From a virus, in the IMG/VR virus record IMGVR_UViG_3300006928_000121, positions 1 through 21,338 of that record: a DNA stretch of 21,338 bases, one strand, 5' to 3'. Shown in pieces: positions 1-9,221 of this stretch. Positions within the stretch are counted from its first letter, which is position 1. Every line of letters starts with the position of its first letter. Position numbers and translations under genes: made by a program. The notes beneath the pieces were generated by a model that worked only from the letters and a program-made list of their open reading frames with translations, was not told the DNA's origin and did not search any database.

Positions 1-1256
1 GAAGCAGTACCTGGCTGCATACCAGCAAGCGTTGTGAGATCCCCGTCGAGGGGTTGGGATGTTGCTGCAATATAAGCTTTAGTAGATTGTTGAGTTGGAA
101 CCTTAGTATCTAAGTTTGAAGAGAAATTATCTTCATCAACAACAAAATTCATCGAAGCTGTAGTGGTATCACTGTTCATCACAGCTCCTGCAGCATTGAC
201 GTTTGTTGCGTCAGTTACATCAGCACTATCTTCAATAGAATTTAACTTTGTATGATCAGCATCAGTGAATACGTTTGAGTCACTAGCTGCTTCTACAGCA
301 GCTCTGATTTCTGCATCAGTTTGATCAATAGTAGCGTTAGCTTCTATAGCGTTTAGTTTGTTGTGATCAGCATCTGTAAAGACATTACTATCACTAGCAC
401 TTTCTACTAGAGTTCTTATCTCAGCAGCTGTTTGATCATCCTTAGCATTTGTCTCTATTGTATCTAATTTAGTACCATCTGCTGCTACGTCTCTACCATC
501 AACAGTTCCTGAAACAGCTATGTTTCCTGTAACGGTTGTAACTCCAGCTGCAAGTGTTCCAGTTGTTACTACAGCTTGAGATCCAAAGTTAGGACTGATT
601 TTTGTACCAGCTATTGCAGCTGAATTATTAACATCAGCATTAACTATAGTACCATCTAATATCTTATCACTTGTTACTGCACTATTGTTTAATTCCGAAG
701 TATCGACACAGTTAGGTGATAACTCCGTTGCTGTGATTTGATCTACCTTTCCAGTTACAACTACATTACCTGTATGATCAGGGAAGGTAATAGTACGGTC
801 AGCTGTAGGATCAGCAACAGTAAGAGTAGTCTCATAATCGTTTGCTGTGGTACCTTCAAATTTAATAACCTGGTCTTCTCCCATTTCTAGGGTACCTGAC
901 ATAGTACCACCAAGGGAGCTCATTGCTTGGTTATCAGATTCTTGTGCAATATATAGTAACTGTTTAAAGTTATCGTTTAACTCATTCGATCTAATTGTAG
1001 ATCCAGCAACAAATGTACTAGTAATAGGATCTTCAGTAGTATCACGATATATGATAATACTATCTCCAGTGGTTACTTTACCTGATTGAAAGGTTATACG
1101 TTTATTTGCTGAGTCAAGGGTGTAGTCTGTGGTAACAGTCTGTAGATCACCGTTTACGGTTACTGCGATGTCTCCATCGTCAATATGATCAAAGGGGTAT
1201 GTATACGGTCCTAATGAACCCCCTTGTACGGTATAAGGTTTTTGTGTGACTGCCAT
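1..1256 (-). CDS. Tail fibre protein, gp17-like (C-terminal part outside the window)
   Basis: The reading frame opens with ATG at 1256 and stays open to the window edge, giving 418 codons of an incomplete gene. The first ~140 residues look like the T7 gp17 N-terminal domain that attaches the fibre to the tail: a PYTVQGGS..PYTYPFD opening, then an N-E-L-N-D-N-F segment and a coiled Q-rich stretch. The part that follows is a low-complexity Thr/Ala/Asp-rich shaft with internal repeats (listed separately) and a VPTQQSTKAYIAA block of a kind common in marine phage fibres. It begins 3 bp after the gp16 stop, which matches the T7 gene order. No clear Shine-Dalgarno sequence precedes it. The receptor-binding end is not in the window. 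The N-terminal assignment is solid; the receptor cannot be inferred. Confidence 0.9.
   Translation of the reverse strand, partial: MAVTQKPYTVQGGSLGPYTYPFDHIDDGDIAVTVNGDLQTVTTDYTLDSANKRITFQSGKVTTGDSIIIYRDTTEDPITSTFVAGSTIRSNELNDNFKQLLYIAQESDNQAMSSLGGTMSGTLEMGEDQVIKFEGTTANDYETTLTVADPTADRTITFPDHTGNVVVTGKVDQITATELSPNCVDTSELNNSAVTSDKILDGTIVNADVNNSAAIAGTKISPNFGSQAVVTTGTLAAGVTTVTGNIAVSGTVDGRDVAADGTKLDTIETNAKDDQTAAEIRTLVESASDSNVFTDADHNKLNAIEANATIDQTDAEIRAAVEAASDSNVFTDADHTKLNSIEDSADVTDATNVNAAGAVMNSDTTTASMNFVVDEDNFSSNLDTKVPTQQSTKAYIAATSQPLDGDLTTLAGMQPGTA
216..482 (-). repeat. Tandem 37-residue repeat in the tail fibre shaft
   Basis: Two adjacent 111-bp units (437-327 and 326-216) encode near-identical 37-residue segments, each starting DQT.AEIR and passing through SDSNVFTDADH.KLN.IE. 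A partial third copy (about 482-438, DGTKLDTIETNAKD) precedes them. The copies differ at synonymous and non-synonymous positions, so this is an old protein repeat and not a recent DNA duplication. It probably extends the fibre shaft. Confidence 0.85.
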
Positions 1257-1259
1257 AGT

Positions 1260-4200
1260 TTATTTAGGGATGTTCATTAATTTCTCAATTGCTGGAAGTC
1301 TGGTTTCAGCTGCACCATATGCACCACTTTTTCCATATAACTTCTTATGTGTTCTCATAGTTATCCTATCCCTTAAGTCAGGATGTTCTCTAAGAACATT
1401 TTCTTTAGCTCTTTCTTTTGCATTTTTAAAGATTCTATCTACTTCGATATACCAATCCTGATCTTGTAGTTTCCAACCTTCTTTATGCTTATTACCTAAA
1501 GGCATTCCTTGTCTAACTGCATTCTCATGAATCTTAAATCCACCCTTTTTATATTCTTGGAAAGATTTATAAAACTCATTATAAGGATCAGCTACACGTT
1601 CTAATTCAGCTCGGAACTGTTTATCCATAGATAAGTATTTCTCCATAGCTGATTTTTCTAAAGAATTCAAAGGCTCTTCATTCATTTTAGAAAGTACTTC
1701 TGGTAAGTCATAACGCATATCATGAAGCATTTTCTTAACAGGATCATTATCAATTGGTGTTATAGTAATAGGACTGATCTGATTAAATGCTCTGAGAATA
1801 GTATTCTCTGGCCCGTAGGTCATTGTTTTACCTGAACGATCTTTACCTACAACATCATACTTATTAGCAACAAAGCTCTTAAGGAAGACATCTCTACGTC
1901 CTAGCAGTTGCCAGAAGTTCTGAGCCTCTTTAGCAGAAGCATCATAGATGTTACCTAGAGAACCACTAAATCCTGCAGCAGGTAAGTGTGCTCTTACGAT
2001 ACGTGCGGCTGTCCATTCTAACGGTTTAACGTTAGTTTCAGGGTCTAATATAGAAGCTAAGTCTTCAACACCAGATAACATAGTAGTATCTGTAATGATA
2101 GTTGTAGCAATCCAAGTAGCCTTTTGTAAGGTACGATCTAATACATCTTCACCTAACATACCCATGTTACTAACAGCGTTAGCAGTCATGTTCATGACAG
2201 GTTGATACATTTCCATTCGTTTAATACCAAACTGAGCACCAGCTATATTAAATGAGTTAGGTTGAATCTTCCTCATCTTCCATAAAGCTCGCTCTTCTTT
2301 ATCAAGAGGCATATCACCTCTGTATCTACCTGTAAGTGTAGCTATAGCAGTGATACCAACAATTGCTTTGGCAACTTCAAGGTTACCTTTCATCATTAAT
2401 ACTTCACCAGCCACCTCATCAGGTGTTAAGCCATACAGTTCTAGATTACGTGGTGGATTAGCTTCGACAAGATCCTTCCATTTATTCTGCATTCTAGCAA
2501 ATGGAGTGTTCTCTACAAAGTCTCTTCCAATAGCACCGACACCTGTACGCATAAACGTAAAGAAGTTTCTCATGAAAGGAATCTTCTGTAATCCCTGTAA
2601 AGCAGCAACTCTACCTTCTAAATCCTGTGTTAGAGCAGCTTTATCACCAGCTCTCTTAGCAGCCTTTTCATGTACAACCCACTGGCCATACTTATCTTGT
2701 TTAAATATTTCTTTTCTATAACCTTCTTCATACTCTCTTACAAACTTATTAAGATCCTCTGGGTCTATACCTTGATCAAGTAGATCTCTAGCTGTTTTAC
2801 TAGCCATCCTAAAGCGTCCAGAGAATGTACGAGCTGCAGCATCACCTGCACCCATCCATATTCTAGAGTATGCCATTAATGGGCTATTATTCATATTAAC
2901 CCAGAAGTTTGTAAAGGATGCAGCTAGTTTTAAATTATCATCTCCAAACTGTTCAATGTATGGTAGCTTAGCTTGCCAATCTTTTAGATTACTTTGTAAA
3001 TCAAACTTACCAGTATATGACTGACTCTTTCTAGCATTACCTAAGTCGATGTTATATTTAAACATCTTTAAGGATTCACTGAATGAGCGTCCTATAGCAT
3101 CAATTTGAGCAGATGCAATAAGAGCTTCCTTTGCATTTGCGTGCCAAGGCATTTGAGCTGCTAGAGCCGTTATCATAGGACGGCTGAGAGCGTATAAGTT
3201 TGTACTTGTAATAGCTTTAATAGGTGTGATAGGAGCACTAAGTATAGAGTTATACATAGCACCTACACCTTCTTCCCATATACGTCCTGGTATATTATCG
3301 GCATCCATACGACCACCCCATACACTAGCTTTAAGCCATTCATGAAGTTGATTCATATTACGAACCTTACCATCTGACATCTGATGCAGTATAGCAAGCT
3401 TCTGTCTTAAATCATGATTACCTTCTTTTGATAGACGACTAAGCCAATCATGGTATTCATTCATTTCTTTGGTAATATTCTCAAGCCCTTTTGTATAAGC
3501 TTTCTGTATAGGAGTAGTTAGTTTAAATCCTGCTGACTGTGCTTGACCATCTAACGACCACATAAGACTGAGCTTCTTATTCTCAATCATAGCACGTTTA
3601 GATGCTTCTAAAATCATATCCATCTGTCTACCAATAGGTAAACCATCAGATACATGTACAGCACCTGTAGCAATATCAGAAGCTAATCGTGTTAATGCGT
3701 GTATTCCTATGATATTTACACCCTTTTGAATAGGTGTAATAGTCTTAATTACGTTACCTTCATCAGAATATACACGATAATTCTCAGGATCATTTAGTTG
3801 TTTTTTAAATAAAGCGTTTAAATCAACCTTTTTACCATCTGCATAAGCATGTATATCTTCTAATATAGGCTGTGCTTTTCTGATAATAACATCTTGGACC
3901 TCTCTCCAACTCAATGCACCATCTAAACCCTTAAAAGCATCATCTGTTATATCATCTAAAGTCTCTTTAACCCATTCACGGTAGGTTTTACTACCAGCTG
4001 ACATAGCTTTAATAGCAGATTCAGTGGCATATGGGGTATAACTACGCCCATCTCCACCGTTTTTCATGTCATTGATAGCTCCACTTAGGTGCTTTCTAGC
4101 AGCATCCTTACCATTATTAGGTATAGTACCTTTATCAAAGGAGTCAAATCTTTCTGGATTAACAAAAGGATCAGGTTTTCTACCTGCATTAGCAGCTTCT

Positions 4201-5396
4201 TGTGAAGGGCTTGTACGATTTATATCATCCCAAGCATCGCCTGCTTCATTTCCACGAGTATTAGCTACATCATCCATTTGTTTACGATAAGCATCGCTCA
4301 TCCCTGGAGTATTGTAGTTCTTAAATTCATCTTCTGATAAATGTTTAGCTAGATATTCAGTTCTATAGCGTGAACGTGAGACACCTTTACCTGCTATAAA
4401 GTTATCAGCAGCGTTTTGTAAACCTGTAGATTCATCTAGTGCTTGCTGAGTCTTTATATAATTCTCCATCGCTTCATTGCCAATTCTATCAATCTCATAA
4501 CCAGGCATTTTTGCTGCTTTTGCAGCTCTTGCAGCCTGCTTTCCTTTGATAAAACCACCAATCCCATGAGCTAGATGGTTGAATCCTGAACCAATCAGGA
4601 CAGTTTTCATTCTTTCTAGGTATTCGTTATCACCTTCATTAACAGCAAGAGCATTCACTAACCAAGGTGCTACCCCAGGAGCATGGTCTTGAAATAGATT
4701 AACAAGGTTCTCTTCATAGAAAGCAGCTTGACCTTCTTTAAATCCACCTCTTTGCATGAAGTCAGCAGCAGTACCTTCCGCAGATATAGCTGCAAACTGA
4801 ATCCATTTATTACCTTTATTAGCTAAATTAGCAGCTCTATGAACTCCTGCAGCGCCTGTAGCAGCTTTACCAATACCTTTAGTAGTAGCTGCTAGGACAC
4901 CAAATTCAACAAAGCCTCTAACTATCTTTCCATATCCAGTTTTATTCTCAGGAACCCAGTCATCCGGTATATCTAACCATGTGCCTGGTACGTATTCCTC
5001 ACTAAAGGGGTCATCAGTAGCAGCTGTAGGCTTACCAAACAGCTCGTTAAAACCTTTTCTTACTGTATCACCACCTAAGTCTAAAGTAGAAGCTACACTT
5101 TCAACAGCGTCAGCTGTACCACCAACTGCTGCAGTGCCAAGTTCACTACCTACTGTTTGTGCTTGTTCTACGAGTGTTGGTTGTTGAGCGTTTTGTATAC
5201 CTTGCTGAATAGCTTGTGTAGCATTCTGTGCTCCATCTTGTAATGCTTGAGGATCTACCCCTGGCATTGTAGGTGCTACATTTGGTACTTGTGGTACTGG
5301 CTGGTCTGATGGTACTGGTATAAGATCGGAGAGTTTGTTGGCTTCTTCTGCAGCAATTTCTGCATTAACCTCTTCTCCTCTTGGATTTTCTGCCAT
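1260..5396 (-). CDS. Internal virion (core/ejection) protein, gp16-like
   Basis: This is a 1378-residue protein, close in size to T7 gp16 (about 1318 aa), in the gp16 position between gp15 and the tail fibre. In T7 this protein is part of the inner core, is ejected into the host and helps form the channel for genome entry. The first ~150 residues are Ala/Gln/Pro-rich with long predicted disordered stretches. Hydrophobic segments occur near residues 155-185 and 1005-1022 (AKAIVGITAIATLTG). The remainder is largely helical and charged. I could not find the E-S-x-x motif or the GLMQ-type motif of the lytic transglycosylase domain that T7 gp16 carries at its N terminus, so wall-degrading activity is not supported here. 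Identity rests on size and order more than on motifs. It starts 2 bp after the gp15 stop. Confidence 0.82.
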   Translation of the reverse strand: MAENPRGEEVNAEIAAEEANKLSDLIPVPSDQPVPQVPNVAPTMPGVDPQALQDGAQNATQAIQQGIQNAQQPTLVEQAQTVGSELGTAAVGGTADAVESVASTLDLGGDTVRKGFNELFGKPTAATDDPFSEEYVPGTWLDIPDDWVPENKTGYGKIVRGFVEFGVLAATTKGIGKAATGAAGVHRAANLANKGNKWIQFAAISAEGTAADFMQRGGFKEGQAAFYEENLVNLFQDHAPGVAPWLVNALAVNEGDNEYLERMKTVLIGSGFNHLAHGIGGFIKGKQAARAAKAAKMPGYEIDRIGNEAMENYIKTQQALDESTGLQNAADNFIAGKGVSRSRYRTEYLAKHLSEDEFKNYNTPGMSDAYRKQMDDVANTRGNEAGDAWDDINRTSPSQEAANAGRKPDPFVNPERFDSFDKGTIPNNGKDAARKHLSGAINDMKNGGDGRSYTPYATESAIKAMSAGSKTYREWVKETLDDITDDAFKGLDGALSWREVQDVIIRKAQPILEDIHAYADGKKVDLNALFKKQLNDPENYRVYSDEGNVIKTITPIQKGVNIIGIHALTRLASDIATGAVHVSDGLPIGRQMDMILEASKRAMIENKKLSLMWSLDGQAQSAGFKLTTPIQKAYTKGLENITKEMNEYHDWLSRLSKEGNHDLRQKLAILHQMSDGKVRNMNQLHEWLKASVWGGRMDADNIPGRIWEEGVGAMYNSILSAPITPIKAITSTNLYALSRPMITALAAQMPWHANAKEALIASAQIDAIGRSFSESLKMFKYNIDLGNARKSQSYTGKFDLQSNLKDWQAKLPYIEQFGDDNLKLAASFTNFWVNMNNSPLMAYSRIWMGAGDAAARTFSGRFRMASKTARDLLDQGIDPEDLNKFVREYEEGYRKEIFKQDKYGQWVVHEKAAKRAGDKAALTQDLEGRVAALQGLQKIPFMRNFFTFMRTGVGAIGRDFVENTPFARMQNKWKDLVEANPPRNLELYGLTPDEVAGEVLMMKGNLEVAKAIVGITAIATLTGRYRGDMPLDKEERALWKMRKIQPNSFNIAGAQFGIKRMEMYQPVMNMTANAVSNMGMLGEDVLDRTLQKATWIATTIITDTTMLSGVEDLASILDPETNVKPLEWTAARIVRAHLPAAGFSGSLGNIYDASAKEAQNFWQLLGRRDVFLKSFVANKYDVVGKDRSGKTMTYGPENTILRAFNQISPITITPIDNDPVKKMLHDMRYDLPEVLSKMNEEPLNSLEKSAMEKYLSMDKQFRAELERVADPYNEFYKSFQEYKKGGFKIHENAVRQGMPLGNKHKEGWKLQDQDWYIEVDRIFKNAKERAKENVLREHPDLRDRITMRTHKKLYGKSGAYGAAETRLPAIEKLMNIPK

Positions 5397-5398
5397 AA

Positions 5399-8071
5399 TT
5401 AAATTCCTGATTGAGGAGTTCGGATTTCGTCAACTAACTCTCTTCCAAGTGCCATGACGGTTGGGTTTGTAAGCATATCTTTAGGGTCTACACCATAAAA
5501 CAATGCTGCAAACGTGTATAATTGTCTATTTTTATCTGTAGGGGATAGGGTTATAGCCTTTGTTACAAGTGATTCTACATCTTTTCTCTTTTGTTTAGGA
5601 AAGCCTTGAATCATTAATGTACCGATTTGGTGAGGATCAACTTGATTGTTATTGGAACGTATTTCATTAACAACTGTATTAACACATTTACGACTAGGAG
5701 TATTTCCTAGAGCGTTTAAATCTGTCCAGCTATGTATACCTCCTATCCCAAGTCCTGTATCAATAAGATCATAACAAGTTGTAACAACACTCTGAACTGG
5801 TTCTTCTCTTTCAGGAGGTTCGCCTGGTTGTTCAGATAGCCTGTTTTCTTTTTCCCAGAAATCATCAGCTGTTTGACCTGCCTTAGCAGCAACTACTTTT
5901 AACGTTGGATGATAATCAAGTTGACCATCTCCATCACGATCTCTTCTTTCAAGGTATTTAAGATCTTTAAAGAAACGATTCTTGCTTCTTATTTCCCAAC
6001 CAGTACCTTTAAGTTTATTAGCATTATCAATTAAGATTTGAGCTTCTGAGTAGGGTGATGTATTAAATCTTTCCTTAGTAGCATTTAGAAAGCCTCGATT
6101 AGGTGTTAGGTAACTCCAATGACTTTCATCTGGAGCTTTAGCATCATTAGCTAACTTCATTTCTCCTAGCACTTCTTTATTTGCTTTGCCTATATAATCT
6201 AAATCACTACGAGTACCACCTTTGTCTAACCTTTTTGCTTGAATAGCACGGTTATAAACTTCCTTACGATACAAGTAGTGTACATCATGAGTATCATCTG
6301 ACCATGCAGATGTACTACCGTCAATAGAAGTTTGATTTCTAATAGTACCTATGTCTGTAATTATACTATCTTCTATCCGGTTAACTTGCGTTGTATTATC
6401 TGAACCTATATAACTTTCAACTATTTGTATTTCAGGGTTAGCTGCATTAAATACATCAAAAAGATCTTCATCAACTCCTAGTTTTTTTAGATCTTCTCTA
6501 GTGACTTCAAGGAATCGTTTTTCGTTTAAGTTCTTAAGTACTTGCATCTGACCATCTCTTGATACTTTAGCAAGATTCTGCTTACTAAAATAATCTTGAA
6601 TAAGATCATAAGAATAAGGATGGGTTTGGCGTAATTCCATTTCCTTTTTATCCCAGTAATCCTGATTAATTACAGTACCATTTTTTCTATCTTCTTCAGC
6701 TTGACCTTGAAGATCACCTAATGCAACTTTTGCATCTTTCCGATCATTTGTATAATTTGCATAATTTTTTGAAGTTTTATAATCTTTTCCTGCTTTTAAC
6801 AAAGCTTCTTCTGTAGCCCACTCTCCTAGAGCTAAACCAGCATCACCTAGTTTTTCTTTTCTATATACTGTTTTACCACCTTTAGTTTTACCAACTGGAA
6901 TAGGGTTACCTTGATTATCTGTTGCAAGCTGAGCTTTACCTGCTGGGTGTAAAAACTTCTGATCTTTTAAAACAAGAGCCCATTTTCTAGCTCTATCTAA
7001 TGGATCTTCAGCTGTTTTAATATCTTCATCAATCCAGTTTTTAAGTGTATCTACAGCTGTTGTATTCCAAGTACCGTTTTGAGGAGCTTGTGTACCAGCT
7101 GCCATGCGTAACTCTGGAGCTATATTAGAAACAATATACTTCAGCTCGTTACTTAGTTCTCCAGGGTTCTCTTCATCCCAATCATCAAAAGCATTAATTA
7201 AATCTTTATTACTTTGGGCAAGTGCATCAGCTCCCTTCTGTTTATTACGTGCTAGTCCTCTATCTTTTAAACCTTTATTAGCTAAAGCTAGAGCAGGTCC
7301 ACCTAAATGGTGAGCAACTAAATCAGCACTGAGAGGCTTTCCAGGTACGGATAAAGATACTTGATTAACATACTCTTGCCGTAAAGACATACTAATAGCT
7401 CTATCAGCATCACTATTAGTTAATCTATCAGCTATAGTCCACTTTTCTTTAGGGTCTGTTGGATTAGCCCATGTCCTTTGATTCTCTGGATCTCTCTTTG
7501 CTGCTTCTTGTAGCTCTGCTATTTGGTTAACTTCCCAAACAGGAAAGTTTTCAGCCTTACTCTTCATCAGAGCAATTTTAAATCCCTTCCGTTCAGTCCT
7601 ATGAGCTGTCCGCCACCATTCAGCAAACTCTGCTCCATAAGCTTTTTCTACTTCAACAGAAGATAGTCCAGTTATACCTTTAAGTTCAGACTCACCTGAT
7701 GTAATAGCGCCTAACTTAGTTAATTTTTTAAATTCAGGAGCACCAACTTCTTGATGTTTTTGACTACCTGATTCAATTTTTTTAGCGTAATTTTTAAGGT
7801 GTTCTTTTGTTACAATAGGTATTATTTTCTGTTCAATTGAAGTGAGTAGATTGTTAAGGGCTTTAACATCACGTTCCCCCATACGATCAGCCCACTCATT
7901 AGCTACCTTCTGATTGTCTAGCTGTAAACCACTAACCCATTCAAAACTTTTGTTAGCATTAGAAGCTCGCTCTTGTTCTTTTTTCCAGGTTTCTTCTAAT
8001 TTACTATGGTCACTTACGACGGTTCTATTTTGAAATGCGGGCGTACCTGCACTTCCTGAGTATAATGACAT
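5399..8071 (-). CDS. Internal virion protein, gp15-like
   Basis: An 890-residue, mainly helical and highly charged protein sits between gp14 and gp16; T7 gp15 is about 747 aa. In T7, gp15 is a core protein ejected with gp14 and gp16 to build the periplasmic part of the DNA-delivery conduit. There is no signal peptide or clear membrane segment. Residues 711-719 read D-R-D-G-D-G-Q-L-D, the first nine positions of a calcium-binding EF-hand-type loop, but the usual acidic residue at position 12 is Pro722. The ATG at 8071 lies 5 bp after the gp14 stop. The assignment comes from order, length and composition; no enzymatic motif is visible. Confidence 0.82.
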   Translation of the reverse strand: MSLYSGSAGTPAFQNRTVVSDHSKLEETWKKEQERASNANKSFEWVSGLQLDNQKVANEWADRMGERDVKALNNLLTSIEQKIIPIVTKEHLKNYAKKIESGSQKHQEVGAPEFKKLTKLGAITSGESELKGITGLSSVEVEKAYGAEFAEWWRTAHRTERKGFKIALMKSKAENFPVWEVNQIAELQEAAKRDPENQRTWANPTDPKEKWTIADRLTNSDADRAISMSLRQEYVNQVSLSVPGKPLSADLVAHHLGGPALALANKGLKDRGLARNKQKGADALAQSNKDLINAFDDWDEENPGELSNELKYIVSNIAPELRMAAGTQAPQNGTWNTTAVDTLKNWIDEDIKTAEDPLDRARKWALVLKDQKFLHPAGKAQLATDNQGNPIPVGKTKGGKTVYRKEKLGDAGLALGEWATEEALLKAGKDYKTSKNYANYTNDRKDAKVALGDLQGQAEEDRKNGTVINQDYWDKKEMELRQTHPYSYDLIQDYFSKQNLAKVSRDGQMQVLKNLNEKRFLEVTREDLKKLGVDEDLFDVFNAANPEIQIVESYIGSDNTTQVNRIEDSIITDIGTIRNQTSIDGSTSAWSDDTHDVHYLYRKEVYNRAIQAKRLDKGGTRSDLDYIGKANKEVLGEMKLANDAKAPDESHWSYLTPNRGFLNATKERFNTSPYSEAQILIDNANKLKGTGWEIRSKNRFFKDLKYLERRDRDGDGQLDYHPTLKVVAAKAGQTADDFWEKENRLSEQPGEPPEREEPVQSVVTTCYDLIDTGLGIGGIHSWTDLNALGNTPSRKCVNTVVNEIRSNNNQVDPHQIGTLMIQGFPKQKRKDVESLVTKAITLSPTDKNRQLYTFAALFYGVDPKDMLTNPTVMALGRELVDEIRTPQSGI

Positions 8072-8076
8072 AATTA

Positions 8077-8790
8077 CTAAGCGCCTTGGTCGATAATTTG
8101 TTGTTGTTGATGGATGCCATAGCCTGTAGCTACACCACCTACAATAGATGTTCCTATGTTAGCCAATAAACTAAATCCAGATGGACCTTGAACTTTAATA
8201 GGTTTATGTGGTATGAATGATGCTTGCTGTGCTAAAGGATTAGCAGGTAGCTTATTATAATCTGCAGCATCAGCTGAATAATGATCTAATGCATTACCTT
8301 GTAAGTCCCTAGCATAAGCTATATGAGCATCTTCTAGTGTTTGGTCTAATTGTGCGCCAGCTCTTCCTAACTCTCTTTCTGCCTGTAGCGTTTGGAGTAA
8401 GAAGGATTGACCAGCATTACCTGTAGATAACATTTTACCTTGAGCTTGTATTGCTGCTGCTATACTTTGCTCAATTTCAAATGATGCTGCAGTATTTTTC
8501 TCTATTTTCTGTTGACGGGCTTCGTTAGTAGCTCTATCTGCCTCAACCTGATTAATAGCAAGCTCTTTATTATAGGCTGCTACAGCTTCAGATTGGGCGA
8601 TTAACTGACCTTCATAAGCCTTCTTCTTCATCTCGTCGTTATTACGAGCGATTTGTAAATTGCGTTGATACGCTTGTTGATTAACTTGATTCTGCCTTGC
8701 AGCTGCTCTCTGGGCTTCTTTATGTTGTGCCACGGCACTCATAGTCCCTGAAGCAGCCATTGCGACTCCAATCGCTACGGGTCCGCACAT
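8077..8790 (-). CDS. Internal virion protein, gp14-like
   Basis: This 237-residue protein begins MCGPVAIGVAMAASGTMSAV, a short hydrophobic N terminus like that of T7 gp14 (about 196 aa). A long Gln/Ala-rich helical and probably coiled-coil region follows (residues ~20-150), and the C-terminal part is Gly-rich. In T7, gp14 is the core protein that inserts in the host outer membrane during genome delivery. Its start overlaps the end of gp13 by 16 bp, suggesting coupled translation. The stop is TAG. Order, N-terminal character and size make the assignment good. Confidence 0.85.
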   Translation of the reverse strand: MCGPVAIGVAMAASGTMSAVAQHKEAQRAAARQNQVNQQAYQRNLQIARNNDEMKKKAYEGQLIAQSEAVAAYNKELAINQVEADRATNEARQQKIEKNTAASFEIEQSIAAAIQAQGKMLSTGNAGQSFLLQTLQAERELGRAGAQLDQTLEDAHIAYARDLQGNALDHYSADAADYNKLPANPLAQQASFIPHKPIKVQGPSGFSLLANIGTSIVGGVATGYGIHQQQQIIDQGA

Positions 8791-9221
8791 GGTTTTATAA
8801 ATGAAATAAGGGGAACACCATTTTGAACATAATAGTTAATGAATGTAAAACCAAGAAGTTTCAACAACTTGATGTGACTCTCATTTCTCATGTCAGCATG
8901 GTTAAATAGGTAAGGATTATCTAGACTGTCTAACCAACGTCTAGCTTCTCGAACGAAAGTATGCGGAAATTTATCTCCTTCATCTGTACATAGCATCCAG
9001 ATAATATTATCCGGTGTTACTCCTGCCACTCCGACAGCCTTGCCGTGTGGTGAAGTGAAATAAACTGTACAAGCAGAGTCATAATAAGACTTAAGGACTG
9101 CCACCGGAGCGTACAGTCCTAACGTCTCTTGAACTTCTCTTGCGTCTTCCCAACGAAGATTTTCTCCTACCTCAAGTGCTAGTTGAGGGGTGCATGTTTG
9201 AATGTGGTTACCTACGTACAT
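8775..9221 (-). CDS. Internal virion protein, gp13-like (DUF2833 type)
   Basis: The most likely start is the ATG at 9221, giving 148 residues (MYVGNHIQT...). A longer version from TTG at 9263 is possible but overlaps gp12 by 56 bp; the ATG overlaps it by only 14 bp. T7 gp13 (138 aa) belongs to a family with a GNAT acetyltransferase-like fold (DUF2833) that is needed for virion maturation and may not be catalytic. A plausible core is the run around TVYFTSPHGKAVGVAGVTP, and the C terminus GFTFINYYVQNGVPLISF resembles the end of a GNAT fold. It sits between gp12 and gp14, as in T7. Confidence 0.83.
   Translation of the reverse strand: MYVGNHIQTCTPQLALEVGENLRWEDAREVQETLGLYAPVAVLKSYYDSACTVYFTSPHGKAVGVAGVTPDNIIWMLCTDEGDKFPHTFVREARRWLDSLDNPYLFNHADMRNESHIKLLKLLGFTFINYYVQNGVPLISFIKPCADP

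Noticed and set aside
847-1089. Plus-strand open frames across gp16, gp15, gp12 and the fibre
   Set aside because: All lie opposite long genes with clear family identity; they are chance frames in AT-rich sequence.
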